Below are positions 40,878 to 49,845 of a stretch of DNA of 64,000 nucleotides, one piece after another. Below the pieces are notes generated by a model, which was given only the letters and a program-made list of their open reading frames with translations, was not told where the DNA came from and searched no databases. Made by a program: the position numbers and the translations under genes. Numbering within the stretch: the first letter of the stretch is position 1; the number at the start of each line of letters is the position of its first letter. The stretch covers positions 827,454-891,453 of the forward strand of contig NZ_FNOG01000001.1 of NCBI RefSeq assembly GCF_900106525.1, in the 5' to 3' direction. The DNA comes from Lysobacter enzymogenes. Lineage in GTDB: Bacteria; Pseudomonadota; Gammaproteobacteria; Xanthomonadales; Xanthomonadaceae.

Positions 40878-42200
40878 ATGAACGCCATGACTTCCGACGC
40901 TACGCCGCACTCCTCCGGCGCGCAGATCCACGCCAGCCACGATGTCCTGATCGTCGGCGGCGGCTTGGTCGGCGCCAGTCTCGCCATCGCTTTGGACCGT
41001 ATCGGCCTCGACGTGGGCCTGATCGAAGCCGCTCCGCCCGGCGCGCTGCCGGCGGTGTTCGACGAACGCAACCTCAGCTTCGCCGAAGCCACCCTCAACG
41101 CCCTCGACGCGCTCGGCGTGCTGGCCAAGTTGCGCGCGCCGACCGGGCCGATCCGGCGCATCCACATCAGCCGCCGCGGCGATTTCGGCCGCACCGTGCT
41201 GGAAGCCCAGCGCTACGGCCGCGAGGAATTCGGCCGGGTGGTGGTGGCGCGCGATTTCGGCGAAGCGCTGGAGGCGCGGCTGGCCGAACTGCCGCGGCTG
41301 CTGCGCTATCGGCCGGTGCGCTTCGTCGGCCTGGCCGACGGCGACGAGGGCTGGCGCGCGGTGCGCGTGGCCGACGGCGCCGGTGAGCGGATCCTGCGCA
41401 CCCGGCTGTTGGTCGCCGCCGACGGCACCCGCAGCGGCGTGCGCGACGCGCTCGGCATCGGCAGCGAGCAACACGATTACGGCCAGACCTTGTTCGTCGC
41501 GCGCGTGCGCGGCGAGCGCACGCCCGACGGCACCGCCTACGAGCGCCTGGGCCGCGACGGCCCGACCGCGCTGCTGCCGCGCGGCGACCGCCATTACGGT
41601 TTGATCCACGGCGTCGCCACGGCCGAGGCCGACGCGGTTGCCGCGCTCGACGAGGCCGGCTTCCTGGCGCGCGCGCAGGACGCGTTCGGCTGGCGCGCCG
41701 GGCGGTTGCTGGCCTGCGGCGCGCGCAGCCTGTATCCGGCGATCCGGGTGCTGGCGCAGCGCACCGTCGCGGCGCGCGCGGTGCTGGTCGGCAACGCCGC
41801 CCAGACCATCCATCCGATCGGCGCGCAAGGCTTCAACCTCGGCCTGCGCGATGCGATGACCCTGGCCGAACTGATCGAGCAGCAGCGCAGCGCCGGCGAC
41901 GCCGACTGCGGCAGCGAAGCGTTGCTGGCGCGCTATCTGGAGCGGCGCCGGGAAGACCGCGAACGCACCGTGGGCTTCTCCGACGGGCTGGCGCGGCTGG
42001 CCTCGAACGAGACCGAGTTGATGCGGCCGTTGCGCAGCCTTGGGTTGTTCGCGTTCGATCGTTTGGCCAGTGCGCAGTCGTTTTTGGTCGGCGGCGCGAT
42101 GGGCTATCGCGGCGACGTGCCGGCGCTGTGCCGCAACGATCGCGCCGGCGCCGCCGGATTCGACGACGCCGCCAGCGGCCGCCGCGGAGGCCGCGCATGA
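40878..42200 (+). CDS. ubiH: UbiH-type FAD monooxygenase (ubiquinone synthesis)
   Basis: A 440-residue flavoprotein hydroxylase of the UbiH/UbiF/VisC family, which hydroxylates an aromatic ring carbon in ubiquinone synthesis. The FAD Rossmann motif VLIVGGGLVGASLA lies at about 22-35, the middle motif LLVAADGTRSGVRDAL at about 175-190, and the second FAD motif reads VGNAAQTIHPIGAQGFNLGLRD with Asn where most relatives have Asp, as in E. coli UbiH. ATG 40878 is used; ATG 40887 is also possible. It overlaps the next hydroxylase gene by four bases. Confidence 0.93.
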   Translation: MNAMTSDATPHSSGAQIHASHDVLIVGGGLVGASLAIALDRIGLDVGLIEAAPPGALPAVFDERNLSFAEATLNALDALGVLAKLRAPTGPIRRIHISRRGDFGRTVLEAQRYGREEFGRVVVARDFGEALEARLAELPRLLRYRPVRFVGLADGDEGWRAVRVADGAGERILRTRLLVAADGTRSGVRDALGIGSEQHDYGQTLFVARVRGERTPDGTAYERLGRDGPTALLPRGDRHYGLIHGVATAEADAVAALDEAGFLARAQDAFGWRAGRLLACGARSLYPAIRVLAQRTVAARAVLVGNAAQTIHPIGAQGFNLGLRDAMTLAELIEQQRSAGDADCGSEALLARYLERRREDRERTVGFSDGLARLASNETELMRPLRSLGLFAFDRLASAQSFLVGGAMGYRGDVPALCRNDRAGAAGFDDAASGRRGGRA

Positions 42201-43396
42201 GCCGGCGCGAGATTCTCGATGTGGTGGTCGTCGGCGCCGGCGTGGTCGGCGCGGCCGCGGCGCTGGCGTTCGCCCGCGACGGATTCGAGGTGGCCCTGGT
42301 CGAAGCGCGCGAGCCGGCGCCGTGGTCGCCGCAGCGTCCGGACCTGCGCGTGTACGCGTTCGCGCCCGACAACGCCGCGCTGCTGCAGGACCTGGGCGTG
42401 TGGAGCTCGGTGCGCGAGGCGCGCGCGCAGCCCTATCGCGCGATGCGGGTGTGGGACGCGGCCGGCGGCGGCGAGATCGCCTTCGATGCCGACGCGTTCG
42501 GCCGTCGCGAGCTGGGCTGGATCGTCGAAAACGGCTTGCTGGTCGACCGGCTGTGGTCGGCGTTGGCCCCGGCCGGCGTGCAACTGCATTGCCCGGAGCA
42601 GGTCGAAGGGCTGGAACGCGACCAGGCCGACAGCGTCGGCGTCGCCCTGGCCGGCGGCCGCCGCCTGCGCGCGCGGCTGGTGGTCGCGGCCGACGGCGCC
42701 GAATCCAAATTGCGCCGCCTCGCCGGCATCGACGCGCCGGCGCACGATTACGGCCAGCGCGGCCTGGTCGCGTATGTCGACAGCGAACGCAGCCACGAAG
42801 CGACCTGTTGGCAGCGTTTCCTGCCGGGCGGGCCGATCGCGTTCCTGCCCACGCTGGGCGAGGACGGCGCGCGCGACAAGCGCAGCTCCATCGTGTGGAC
42901 CTTGCCGGACGCCGAGGCCGAGCGTTTGCTCGCCGCCGACGACGGCGCGTTCCTGATCGAACTCGAACGCGCCTTCGCCGGGCGCCTGGGCGCGCTCACC
43001 GGCGTGTCGCAGCGCGCGGCGTTTCCGCTGCGCCGGCAGTTGGCGCAGCGTTATGTGTCCGGGCGCGTGGCGGTGATCGGCGATGCCGCGCACGTGGTGC
43101 ATCCGCTGGCCGGGCAGGGCGTCAACCTCGGCTTGCGCGATGTCGCCGGGCTGCGTGCGAGCCTGCAGCAGGCGCAGCGTCGCGGCGCCGACCCCGGCTC
43201 GCCGCACCGGCTGGAGCGCTGGGCGCGCGAGCGCCGCAGCGAGAACGCTTTGGCCGCCTACGGTTTCGACGGCTTGAACAAGCTGTTCTCCAACGACGAC
43301 TTCGCCGCGACCCTGCTGCGCGGGCCACTGCTGGGATTGGCCGGCAAGCTGCCGCCGTTGGCGCATTTCTTCTGGCGGCGCGCGGCGGGCGTGTGA
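42197..43396 (+). CDS. Second UbiH/UbiI (VisC)-type FAD monooxygenase
   Basis: A 399-residue flavoprotein hydroxylase related to the preceding UbiH. FAD motifs VVVGAGVVGAAAALA (about 8-22), LVVAADGAESKLRRLAG (in the middle) and VIGDAAHVVHPLAGQGVNLG (about 292-311) are intact; the last carries the more usual GD. By gene order (ubiH-visC in Proteobacteria) it is likely the UbiI-type C5 hydroxylase, but UbiF-type cannot be excluded. The ATG overlaps the ubiH stop (ATGA), so the two are co-translated. Confidence 0.9.
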   Translation: MSRREILDVVVVGAGVVGAAAALAFARDGFEVALVEAREPAPWSPQRPDLRVYAFAPDNAALLQDLGVWSSVREARAQPYRAMRVWDAAGGGEIAFDADAFGRRELGWIVENGLLVDRLWSALAPAGVQLHCPEQVEGLERDQADSVGVALAGGRRLRARLVVAADGAESKLRRLAGIDAPAHDYGQRGLVAYVDSERSHEATCWQRFLPGGPIAFLPTLGEDGARDKRSSIVWTLPDAEAERLLAADDGAFLIELERAFAGRLGALTGVSQRAAFPLRRQLAQRYVSGRVAVIGDAAHVVHPLAGQGVNLGLRDVAGLRASLQQAQRRGADPGSPHRLERWARERRSENALAAYGFDGLNKLFSNDDFAATLLRGPLLGLAGKLPPLAHFFWRRAAGV

Positions 43397-43469
43397 TGCG
43401 GGGGTGCTTTCGCGGCCCGCATCGGTTCGCGAGTCGTGTCGCGGCGCTCACAGCGCAGGCAACGGCAAA

Positions 43470-43594
43470 GTCGAAATGGGTTCCGGCTTTCGCCGGAATG
43501 ACGGTTGGGAGGTTGCGTCTGTTGCATGCGGTGAAACGCTTCCAGTGCACCGTCATTCCGGCGAAAGCCGGAATCCATTTTGCTGTTGCTCCTG
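43470..43594. repeat. Family C palindromic repeat, inverted pair
   Basis: An inverted unit (about 43474-43505) and a plus unit (about 43550-43588) of the CGTCATTCCGGCGAAAGCCG type flank a 45-bp spacer. Each has the stem ATTCCGGC-GAAA-GCCGGAAT (or its decayed form). The plus unit continues into TTTTGCTGTTGCT, shared with the copy at 49846-49960. Confidence 0.87.
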
Positions 43595-43613
43595 CCTTCC
43601 CTGAGAAAGCCAT

Positions 43614-43907
43614 ATGAAGCGCTGCGCAGCGCTCGCCTGCGCGCTGTGGCCGACGCTGGCGTTGGCCACGACCCAATGCCCGCCGGAGTTCGGCGAAAAA
43701 TCCACCGCGTTCTGGGCGCTGGGCCTGGCCGTGCTGGCGCTGTTCGTGCTGCTCGGGCTGGCCTTGCCGGTGGTCGCTGCGCGCTGGGCGCTCGGCCGCG
43801 GCGGATGGGCGCGCGCGGCCTGGATCCTGGTGGCGTGCGTGGCGATGCTGGGGTGCTGGATCGCCGGGCTGTGGATTTTCGGCGTCTACTTCGTGATGGT
43901 TTGCTGA
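43614..43907 (+). CDS. Small membrane protein of unknown function
   Basis: A 97-residue protein: a signal-like first segment (1-20, possible cleavage ALA-TTQ), a short Cys-containing stretch, then two hydrophobic helices (about 32-55 and 66-95). I do not recognise it. The start ATG is immediately downstream of the family C repeat. It converges on the MFS transporter gene; an imperfect palindrome CTGAGCCGCGCC...GGCGCGCTCAG (43905-43930) between them could terminate both transcripts. Confidence 0.65.
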   Translation: MKRCAALACALWPTLALATTQCPPEFGEKSTAFWALGLAVLALFVLLGLALPVVAARWALGRGGWARAAWILVACVAMLGCWIAGLWIFGVYFVMVC

Positions 43908-43925
43908 GCCGCGCCCGCGGCGCGC

Positions 43926-45260
43926 TCAGTCTTCGTGGAACCGCTGGCGGGTGTTGGTCAGCAGATACACCGACACCGCCACCCCGACCAGCGCCACCGC
44001 CATCACGTAGTACGCCGGCGCCATGCCGCCGAAATGCGGCGCCAGATAACCGCCGATCAGCGGCGGCGTGGCCGCGCCGAACACCGCGTAGGCGACGTTG
44101 TAGGAAAACGACAATCCCGAGAACCGCACCGGCGCCGGGAACGCGGCCACCATCACCGCCGGGATCACCCCGACCACGCCGACGAACACGCCGGCCAGCG
44201 CGTACAGCAGCAGGAAGTTGTGCGCGCCATGGTTCAAGTCGTAATACAGCGCGAAGCTGCTGACCAACACGCCGAGCGAACCGATCAACAAGGCGCGGCC
44301 GCGGCCGATGCGGTCGACCAGCCAGCCGCCGCCGACCGCGCTCAGGGTCAGGCAGAACGCGGCCAGGCTGTTGCCGAGGAAGGCGTGCGCAGGCGCCATG
44401 CCGAACTTCTGCTGCACGATGGTCGGCGTCATCAGGATGATCACCACGATCGCCGCGGTCAGCAGCCAGGTCACCAGCATCGACAGCACCACGCCGGCGC
44501 GGTGTTCGCGCAGCACCTGCTTGAGCGGCAGTTCCTGCACCAGTTGCCGGCTTTCGCGCATCGCGGTGAACACCGGCGTCTCGCTGAGCCAGCGGCGCAG
44601 GTACACGGCAAGGAAGCCGAACACGCCGCCGATCAGGAACGGCACCCGCCAGCCCCAGTCCAGCACCTGCGCCGGAGCCAGCAAGGTGTTGATCGCGGTG
44701 GAGATCAGCGAGCCGATCAAGATGCCGGCGGTAAGCCCGGCCGAGAGCGAGGCGCAGGCGAAGCCGACCCGGCCGCGCGGCGCGTGTTCGGCGACGAAGG
44801 TCCACGCGCCCGGCACTTCGCCGCCGATGGCGATGCCCTGGACGATGCGCAGGAACAACAGCAACAACGGCGCGGCCAGGCCGATCTGCGCATAGGTCGG
44901 CAGCAGGCCGATGAACAGCGTCGGCAGCGCCATCAGGAACACGCTCAGGGTGAACATGCGCTTGCGCCCGGAGCGGTCGCCGAAGTGGGCCATGATCACC
45001 CCGCCGATCGGCCGCACCAGATAACCGGCGGCGAAGATGCCGTAGACCTGCAGCGTGCCCAGCCACTCGGGCGTGCCGACCGGGAAGAACAGCTTGCGCA
45101 GGGTCTCGGTCAGGAAGACGAAGATCACGAAATCGTAGAACTCCAGCGCGCCGCCCAGCGCCGAGAGCAACAGCGTGCGCGCGTCCTTGCGGTTCAGCGG
45201 CGCGGCGCCCGCGGGCGTTGCGGCGAGGGCGGGGGAATTCATCGACTGCGGCGAATTCAT
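43926..45260 (-). CDS. MFS transporter, metabolite:H+ symporter (MHS) type
   Basis: A 444-residue major-facilitator protein with 12 predicted helices. GGALEFYDFVIFVFLTETL in helix 1 and AHFGDRSGRKRMFTLSVF in the loop 2-3 region are typical of the MHS subfamily (ProP, citrate, alpha-ketoglutarate and shikimate carriers). GDRSGRKR is the MFS loop signature. Substrate cannot be read from sequence. ATG 45260 gives MNSPQSMNSPAL; the second MNSP at 45242 is a possible alternative start. It is divergent from the DUF1302 gene, which encodes an outer-membrane protein. Confidence 0.92.
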   Translation of the reverse strand: MNSPQSMNSPALAATPAGAAPLNRKDARTLLLSALGGALEFYDFVIFVFLTETLRKLFFPVGTPEWLGTLQVYGIFAAGYLVRPIGGVIMAHFGDRSGRKRMFTLSVFLMALPTLFIGLLPTYAQIGLAAPLLLLFLRIVQGIAIGGEVPGAWTFVAEHAPRGRVGFACASLSAGLTAGILIGSLISTAINTLLAPAQVLDWGWRVPFLIGGVFGFLAVYLRRWLSETPVFTAMRESRQLVQELPLKQVLREHRAGVVLSMLVTWLLTAAIVVIILMTPTIVQQKFGMAPAHAFLGNSLAAFCLTLSAVGGGWLVDRIGRGRALLIGSLGVLVSSFALYYDLNHGAHNFLLLYALAGVFVGVVGVIPAVMVAAFPAPVRFSGLSFSYNVAYAVFGAATPPLIGGYLAPHFGGMAPAYYVMAVALVGVAVSVYLLTNTRQRFHED

Positions 45261-45386
45261 GGGCGGCGGCGGGCTCGGGCGGGACTGGCATCGCACTATG
45301 CCGCAACTGCGCGCGCGCACAACCGGGATGCGGCGGAACACAGCCTAAAGTAGTAGTGCGGGCCGCGCCGAGGCGGTGCTAGAAAC

Positions 45387-45405
45387 CCTGCAGCAGTTTT
45401 GCAGG
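45387..45405 (+). promoter_or_regulatory. Hairpin containing the apparent ribosome-binding site of the DUF1302 gene
   Basis: CCTGCA and TGCAGG form a six-base stem with a seven-base loop. The AGGA (45403-45406) that would serve ATG 45416 lies in its right arm, so folding of the leader could hide the ribosome-binding site. This depends on that ATG being the true start. Confidence 0.4.
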
Positions 45406-45415
45406 ATCGGTGCGC

Positions 45416-47329
45416 ATGTCGGATTTTCTGCTGTTTTCCGCTGATTTTTTACGTCGCTCTTTCACGTATCGAGTGTGTGTTTTGTCCACATCGATACTCG
45501 CCGCGCTGGCCGCCGCACCCGCCGCCGCTGCCGATTTCGAGTTGGCCGACGGCCGCGTCCACGGGCAATGGACCACCCGCGTCGTCGCCGGCACCGCGGT
45601 GCGCACCGGCAAGGCGCAGCCGCATCTGCTCGGCAAGGGCTACGCGTCCGATGGCCGGCCCAAGGGCGGCACCGGCGCCGACACCGCCGACGACGGCAAT
45701 CTGAATTTCGGCCGCGGCGATGCGTTCTCCAGCTTGTTCAAGATCGTCCAGTCGTTGGACCTGAAGTACCGCGACGTCGGCCTCAACCTCAGCGCGCGCA
45801 CCTGGTACGACGCCACCTTGGACCGCCACGAGGTGCGCCAGGGCAACGTGCCCAACGGCTTCGATCCGTCGGCGCCGCTCAGCGACGCGGGGTTCTCGCG
45901 TTCCAACAAGTTCTCCGGTTTTCTCTGGCTCAACGCCTACGTCTACGGCCACCTGAAGCTCGACGACGACAGCGCGCTCGACGTGCGCGTCGGCAAGCAG
46001 GCGGTGAAGTGGGGCGGCGGGCTGTTCTTCAGCGGCGTCAACCAGATCAATCCGGTCGACTACACCACGCTGCGCCGGCCCGGCACCGATGCCGCCAGCG
46101 AAGCGCAGATCCCGGTCGAGATGCTGTGGACGAAGTGGACGCTGGATTCGAAGCTGGGCCTGGAAGGTTTCTGGCAGTGGAACTGGCGGCCGTCGGAGTA
46201 CGACCCCTGCGGCACGTTCTTCTCCGGCAGCGACCTGGGCATCGAGCGCGGCTGCGCCGGCATCCAGTCCAACGCGTATTACCCGCTCAACAGCGCGTCC
46301 AGCGGCGCCGGGCCGTGGCTCAGCGACGGCTTCATGCAATCGATGGGCGCGATCCTGCCGCGCGACCGCGACCGGTACGGCAGCGACCGCGGCCAGTACG
46401 GGCTGTCGCTGCGGTATCGCGACGAAGCCAGCGGCCGCGGCTGGGGCGCGTACTACCTGCGCATCAACTCGCGCGCGCCGTACCTGGACGCGACCGTGAT
46501 CGACCCCGCGCGCACCGACCCGAGCATGGCGCCGCGGCTGATCGCCGCCGGCGTGCCGGAGGTTTACGCGCAACTGTCGGCGCGGCTGTCGACGATCCGC
46601 GAGATCTGGGAATACCCGGACGACATCCGCATCCTCGGCCTGAGCGCGCAGACGCGCTGGCGCGGTTGGAACCTCGGCGCCGAGCTTTCGCACACGCGCG
46701 GCCAGCCGGTGCAGCTCAACACCGCCGACATGTTCCGCGCGCTGACCAGCAACGGCGGGCCGATCGGCGCGCGCAACGCGGCGCTAGCGCCGGGCGCGGT
46801 GCTGCGCGGCTACGACCGGGTCGACAAGGACCAGTTGATGTTGAACGCGCAGCGCAGTTTCGCCGGAGTGTTGGGCGCGAAGCAGGCGACGCTGGCGGGC
46901 GAGGCGATGCTCAGCCGCGCCGACCTGCCGCCGTTGAGCCAGGCCCGCTACGGCCGCGGTTTCCACTGGGGATTTTCGCCGCAGGGCTACGGCGGCGCCT
47001 GCCCGCCGATCCAGAACCCGCGCGGCTGCGTCGACCAAGGTTTCTACACCCGCAACGCCTGGGGCTACCGCTTGCGCGCGCAGCTCGACTACGCGCTGGG
47101 CGCGGACTGGACGGTATCGCCGAGCCTGAGTTTCGGTCACGACGTGCGCGGGTTTGCGATCGACAATCAACTGGTCGAGGATCGGCGGCAGCTGACCCTG
47201 GGCGTGTCGGCCAAGTACGGTTCGCGCTATTTCGCCAGTGTGAGCTACACCGATTACGCCGGCAGCGCGCATTACGATCCGTTGGCGGATCACGATTATG
47301 CGAGCGTGGCGGTGGGGGCTACGTTTTGA
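45416..47329 (+). CDS. DUF1302 family outer-membrane protein
   Basis: A 637-residue protein of the DUF1302 family, found mostly in Pseudomonas relatives, where genes next to DUF1329 ones take part in handling hydrophobic compounds. The mature protein starts near DFELADGRVHG and shows repeating amphipathic beta strands to the end, with the terminal GATF as expected of an outer-membrane barrel. Typical motifs: LRVGKQAVKWG-like VRVGKQAVKWGGG, NQINPVDYTTLRRPG and AQIPVEMLW. Codons 2-24 after ATG 45416 have low GC at third positions, unlike the rest, so the real start may be GTG 45473 or TTG 45482. No DUF1329 gene is adjacent. Confidence 0.85.
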   Translation: MSDFLLFSADFLRRSFTYRVCVLSTSILAALAAAPAAAADFELADGRVHGQWTTRVVAGTAVRTGKAQPHLLGKGYASDGRPKGGTGADTADDGNLNFGRGDAFSSLFKIVQSLDLKYRDVGLNLSARTWYDATLDRHEVRQGNVPNGFDPSAPLSDAGFSRSNKFSGFLWLNAYVYGHLKLDDDSALDVRVGKQAVKWGGGLFFSGVNQINPVDYTTLRRPGTDAASEAQIPVEMLWTKWTLDSKLGLEGFWQWNWRPSEYDPCGTFFSGSDLGIERGCAGIQSNAYYPLNSASSGAGPWLSDGFMQSMGAILPRDRDRYGSDRGQYGLSLRYRDEASGRGWGAYYLRINSRAPYLDATVIDPARTDPSMAPRLIAAGVPEVYAQLSARLSTIREIWEYPDDIRILGLSAQTRWRGWNLGAELSHTRGQPVQLNTADMFRALTSNGGPIGARNAALAPGAVLRGYDRVDKDQLMLNAQRSFAGVLGAKQATLAGEAMLSRADLPPLSQARYGRGFHWGFSPQGYGGACPPIQNPRGCVDQGFYTRNAWGYRLRAQLDYALGADWTVSPSLSFGHDVRGFAIDNQLVEDRRQLTLGVSAKYGSRYFASVSYTDYAGSAHYDPLADHDYASVAVGATF

Positions 47330-47460
47330 GCTGTTGAGCCTGAGATGCTGAGGCTGAGGTGCTGAGGCGTTGTGGCAGAGACGCTCAGTGAAGGATGGGC
47401 GGCGAAAGAAACGAGGCGCTGGGTGTGATGCGAAGCAGACAGCGCGACGCCCCTCCCACA

Positions 47461-47771
47461 CCGTCATTCCCGCGAAAGCGGGAATCCAGGGCTTCTCGTG
47501 CGAGAACGTTCGAAGTCCCGGACTCCCGCTTTTCCGGCTGCGGCGAGTAGCGGCGTAGTTGTCTTGTCTCGGTCGCGGCTCGCGCCGCTCCTACAGGGAG
47601 CAATCGCGGCTGTTCGATAGGCGAGCATTGCCGTCATTCCCGCGAAAGCGGGAATCCAGGGCTTCTCATGCGAGAACGTTCGAAGTCCGGACTCCCGCTT
47701 TTCCGGCTAAGGCGAGTAGCGGCGTAGTTGTCTTGTCGCGGTCGCGGCTTGCGCCGCTCCTACAGGGAGCA
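47461..47771. repeat. Tandem duplication of a 142/141-bp segment carrying family C and B units
   Basis: The segment 47461-47602 recurs at 47631-47771 with one base deleted and only a few substitutions. Each copy begins with a family C hairpin (ATTCCCGC-GAAA-GCGGGAAT), continues through a unique stretch including TTCTCRTGCGAGAACGTTCG, and ends with an inverted family B unit. The loops of the B units differ (GCGA in copy 1, GCAA in copy 2). The flanking region 47330-47460 has no gene. Confidence 0.92.
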
Positions 47772-47807
47772 CATGTGGCTATCGCGGTGAATTTGTGGCG
47801 CGGCGCG

Positions 47808-48497
47808 TCAACGGCGCCAGGCGGCGATTTCGTTGGCGCTGATGCGGCCGTCGGCGTCGACGTCCACGGCCAGGAAGTTTGCGCTCAGTGCGCCGTGCGC
47901 GCGCGATTCTTCGCGGCTGATGACGCCGTCGCCGTTGGCGTCGAGCGCGGCGAAGTCGACGCTGCGGCCGTCGCTGGGCGGGGCGATCACGCGGTCGGGC
48001 AGTTGGTTGGCTTCGGCGGTGGCCGCGGCGGCGGCGCGGGCGACGCTGCCGGCATCGGCGGCGACGGCGTTGGCGGTGCGCGCTTCGCTCAAGGCCGCGC
48101 GCGCTTCGATGGCGGCGCCGGTCGGGTTGCTGCCGGCGGTCGCGGCGGCCTGTGCGGAGCGCGCGTCTTCGGACGCGCGCTTGGCCTGTTGCGAGGCTAG
48201 GCGTGCGTCTTCGGCGGCGCGTTGGGCCTGTTGCGCGGTGGCCTGCGCGGCGATCGCGCCGCGTTCGCTGATCGCGCCTTGCTGGCGGGTCTGGGCGGCG
48301 GCGGTGGCGGCGGCCTGGGCGCTGCTCGCGCTGTCGCGCGCCTGGCGCGCGTCCTGGGCGGCGACGTCGGCCTTTTCCACCGCGTCGTGCTTGGACTGGA
48401 CCTTGCCGGGCACCTGCGCCGAAGCCGCGCTTGCGGCCAACGCGGCGACAGTGGCCAGCATCAGCAGGGAGTGTCGCTTGATCGCATGCGTTCGCAT
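47808..48497 (-). CDS. Exported Ala-rich coiled-coil protein with two EF-hands
   Basis: A 229-residue protein. Signal peptide about residues 1-27 (cleavage ASA-QVP). Residues 35-165 form an extremely Ala-rich helical segment with repeated QAAATA / EDARLASQQAKRASEDARSAQ patterns, probably a long coiled coil. The C-terminus has two calcium-binding EF-hand loops, DANGDGVISREE (about 183-194) and DVDADGRISANE (about 213-224), both with acidic residues at positions 1, 3, 5 and 12. I do not know a family with this combination. It may be a periplasmic calcium-responsive rod. Confidence 0.8.
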   Translation of the reverse strand: MRTHAIKRHSLLMLATVAALAASAASAQVPGKVQSKHDAVEKADVAAQDARQARDSASSAQAAATAAAQTRQQGAISERGAIAAQATAQQAQRAAEDARLASQQAKRASEDARSAQAAATAGSNPTGAAIEARAALSEARTANAVAADAGSVARAAAAATAEANQLPDRVIAPPSDGRSVDFAALDANGDGVISREESRAHGALSANFLAVDVDADGRISANEIAAWRR

Positions 48498-48675
48498 CGT
48501 GCTCGCCTCGATGTGGGGGACGAGGCGACGCTAAACCGGGCGCGATCAATGCGATGTTAAACGCGGCAACGCGCGATGAACGCAGCGCGCGGCTTCAGGA
48601 TCGGCCGTTGCGGATGCGCTCAGCGATGTGTCGACGGCATGAACGCCGCGCGGGAGAAGATACGAAGCCGGTCGC

Positions 48676-49746
48676 TCAACGCGGCGTCGCGAACACCGTG
48701 ATCTCTTCGCGATCGTGATACAGCTGGCGCGCGCGCACGATCAGCGGCCGGTGGGCCTGATGCTCGAACGCTTCCAGGCAGATCCGGGTTTCTTCCCAGC
48801 GCTTCTTCATCGGCAGCTTGAGGTTGAAGATCGCCTGCCGGCACCAGTTCTCGCGGAACCAGGTGGCCATGCGCTCGGCCACGCGCGCCGGCGACTCGAC
48901 CATGTCGCAGACCATCCAGTCGAGCGTGCGCTTGGGCTGCCAGGTGAAACCGTCGGCGCGCAGGTGATCGACCCGGCCGCTGTCGAGCAAGGCCTGGCGC
49001 AGCGGGCCGTTGTCGACCGAGGTGACCTTCATGCCGTTGCGCATCAGCACCCAGGTCCAGCCGCCGGGCGCGGCGCCGAGGTCGGCGGCCTGCATGTTGT
49101 CGCGCACGCGGCGTTCGCGTTCTTCCGGGTCGAGCAGGGTCAGCAGCGCCTCTTCGAGCTTCAGCGCGGAGCGGCTGGGCGCGTCGGGATGCATCTTCAG
49201 GCGCGGGATGCCCAGCGGCCACGGCGCGCTGTCGAGCGGTTCGGACATCGCCAGCACCGCGTGGTCGCCGGCGAGGAAGACCACGTGCAGGCGCGGCCGG
49301 CTCGGGTCGTCGTGTTTGCTCAGCCAGCCGGCCTTGCGCAGCGCCGGGCGCAGCGCGTTGCCGAAGCTGCGCGCCAGCCCGGCCAGCGGCTTGCCTTCGT
49401 CGGAATCGGGATGTTCCACCCACAGCTCGCCGAACGACGACACATTGAGGCCGGCGCCGCCGACGGCGTCGAGCGCGGCCAGCATCGGCGCGATGCGGTC
49501 GCTCGGGTCCAGGCCGCGCAGGTCGGCCAGGCGCACCAGCTTCTGCCGGGCGAAGATCAGCGCCGACCACGGCAGCGCGCGCGACGCGGCGGCCGCGTCC
49601 TCGAGCACGAACTCGACATAGCCGCTGTTGCGCTGGGTGCGGGCGTAGCCGGGATGGCCGGCGCGCGCGGCGCGCTCGCTCAGTTCGGCGGCGAGCTCGG
49701 GTTCGAACCCGGCGCGGCACAGGCAGAACAGGGCGGAGTCGGTCAT
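48676..49746 (-). CDS. rlmM: 23S rRNA (cytidine2498-2'-O)-methyltransferase RlmM
   Basis: A 356-residue enzyme that 2'-O-methylates C2498 of 23S rRNA. An N-terminal THUMP-like part is followed by a Rossmann methyltransferase: the SAM motif ADLGAAPGGWTWVL (about 215-228), DWMVCDMVESP (about 280) and FNLKLPMKKRW with the catalytic Lys; these Asp/Lys residues form the K-D-K-E set of RrmJ-type enzymes. Length matches E. coli RlmM (366). Gene neighbours are unrelated. Confidence 0.95.
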   Translation of the reverse strand: MTDSALFCLCRAGFEPELAAELSERAARAGHPGYARTQRNSGYVEFVLEDAAAASRALPWSALIFARQKLVRLADLRGLDPSDRIAPMLAALDAVGGAGLNVSSFGELWVEHPDSDEGKPLAGLARSFGNALRPALRKAGWLSKHDDPSRPRLHVVFLAGDHAVLAMSEPLDSAPWPLGIPRLKMHPDAPSRSALKLEEALLTLLDPEERERRVRDNMQAADLGAAPGGWTWVLMRNGMKVTSVDNGPLRQALLDSGRVDHLRADGFTWQPKRTLDWMVCDMVESPARVAERMATWFRENWCRQAIFNLKLPMKKRWEETRICLEAFEHQAHRPLIVRARQLYHDREEITVFATPR

Positions 49747-49845
49747 GGGGCGCAGCTCGTGGACGGATGGGGGAAGTGAAGCACAGGCGACGGTCGGGGG
49801 GTACCGCCGTTGCGCCGCCGCGATTGCGGTTGCGGGAAATTCTTT

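Noticed and set aside
47461..47771. Possible CRISPR array because of direct repeats with a spacer
   Set aside because: Only two long copies (142/141 bp) exist and they contain palindromic units found elsewhere in the window; there are no cas genes.
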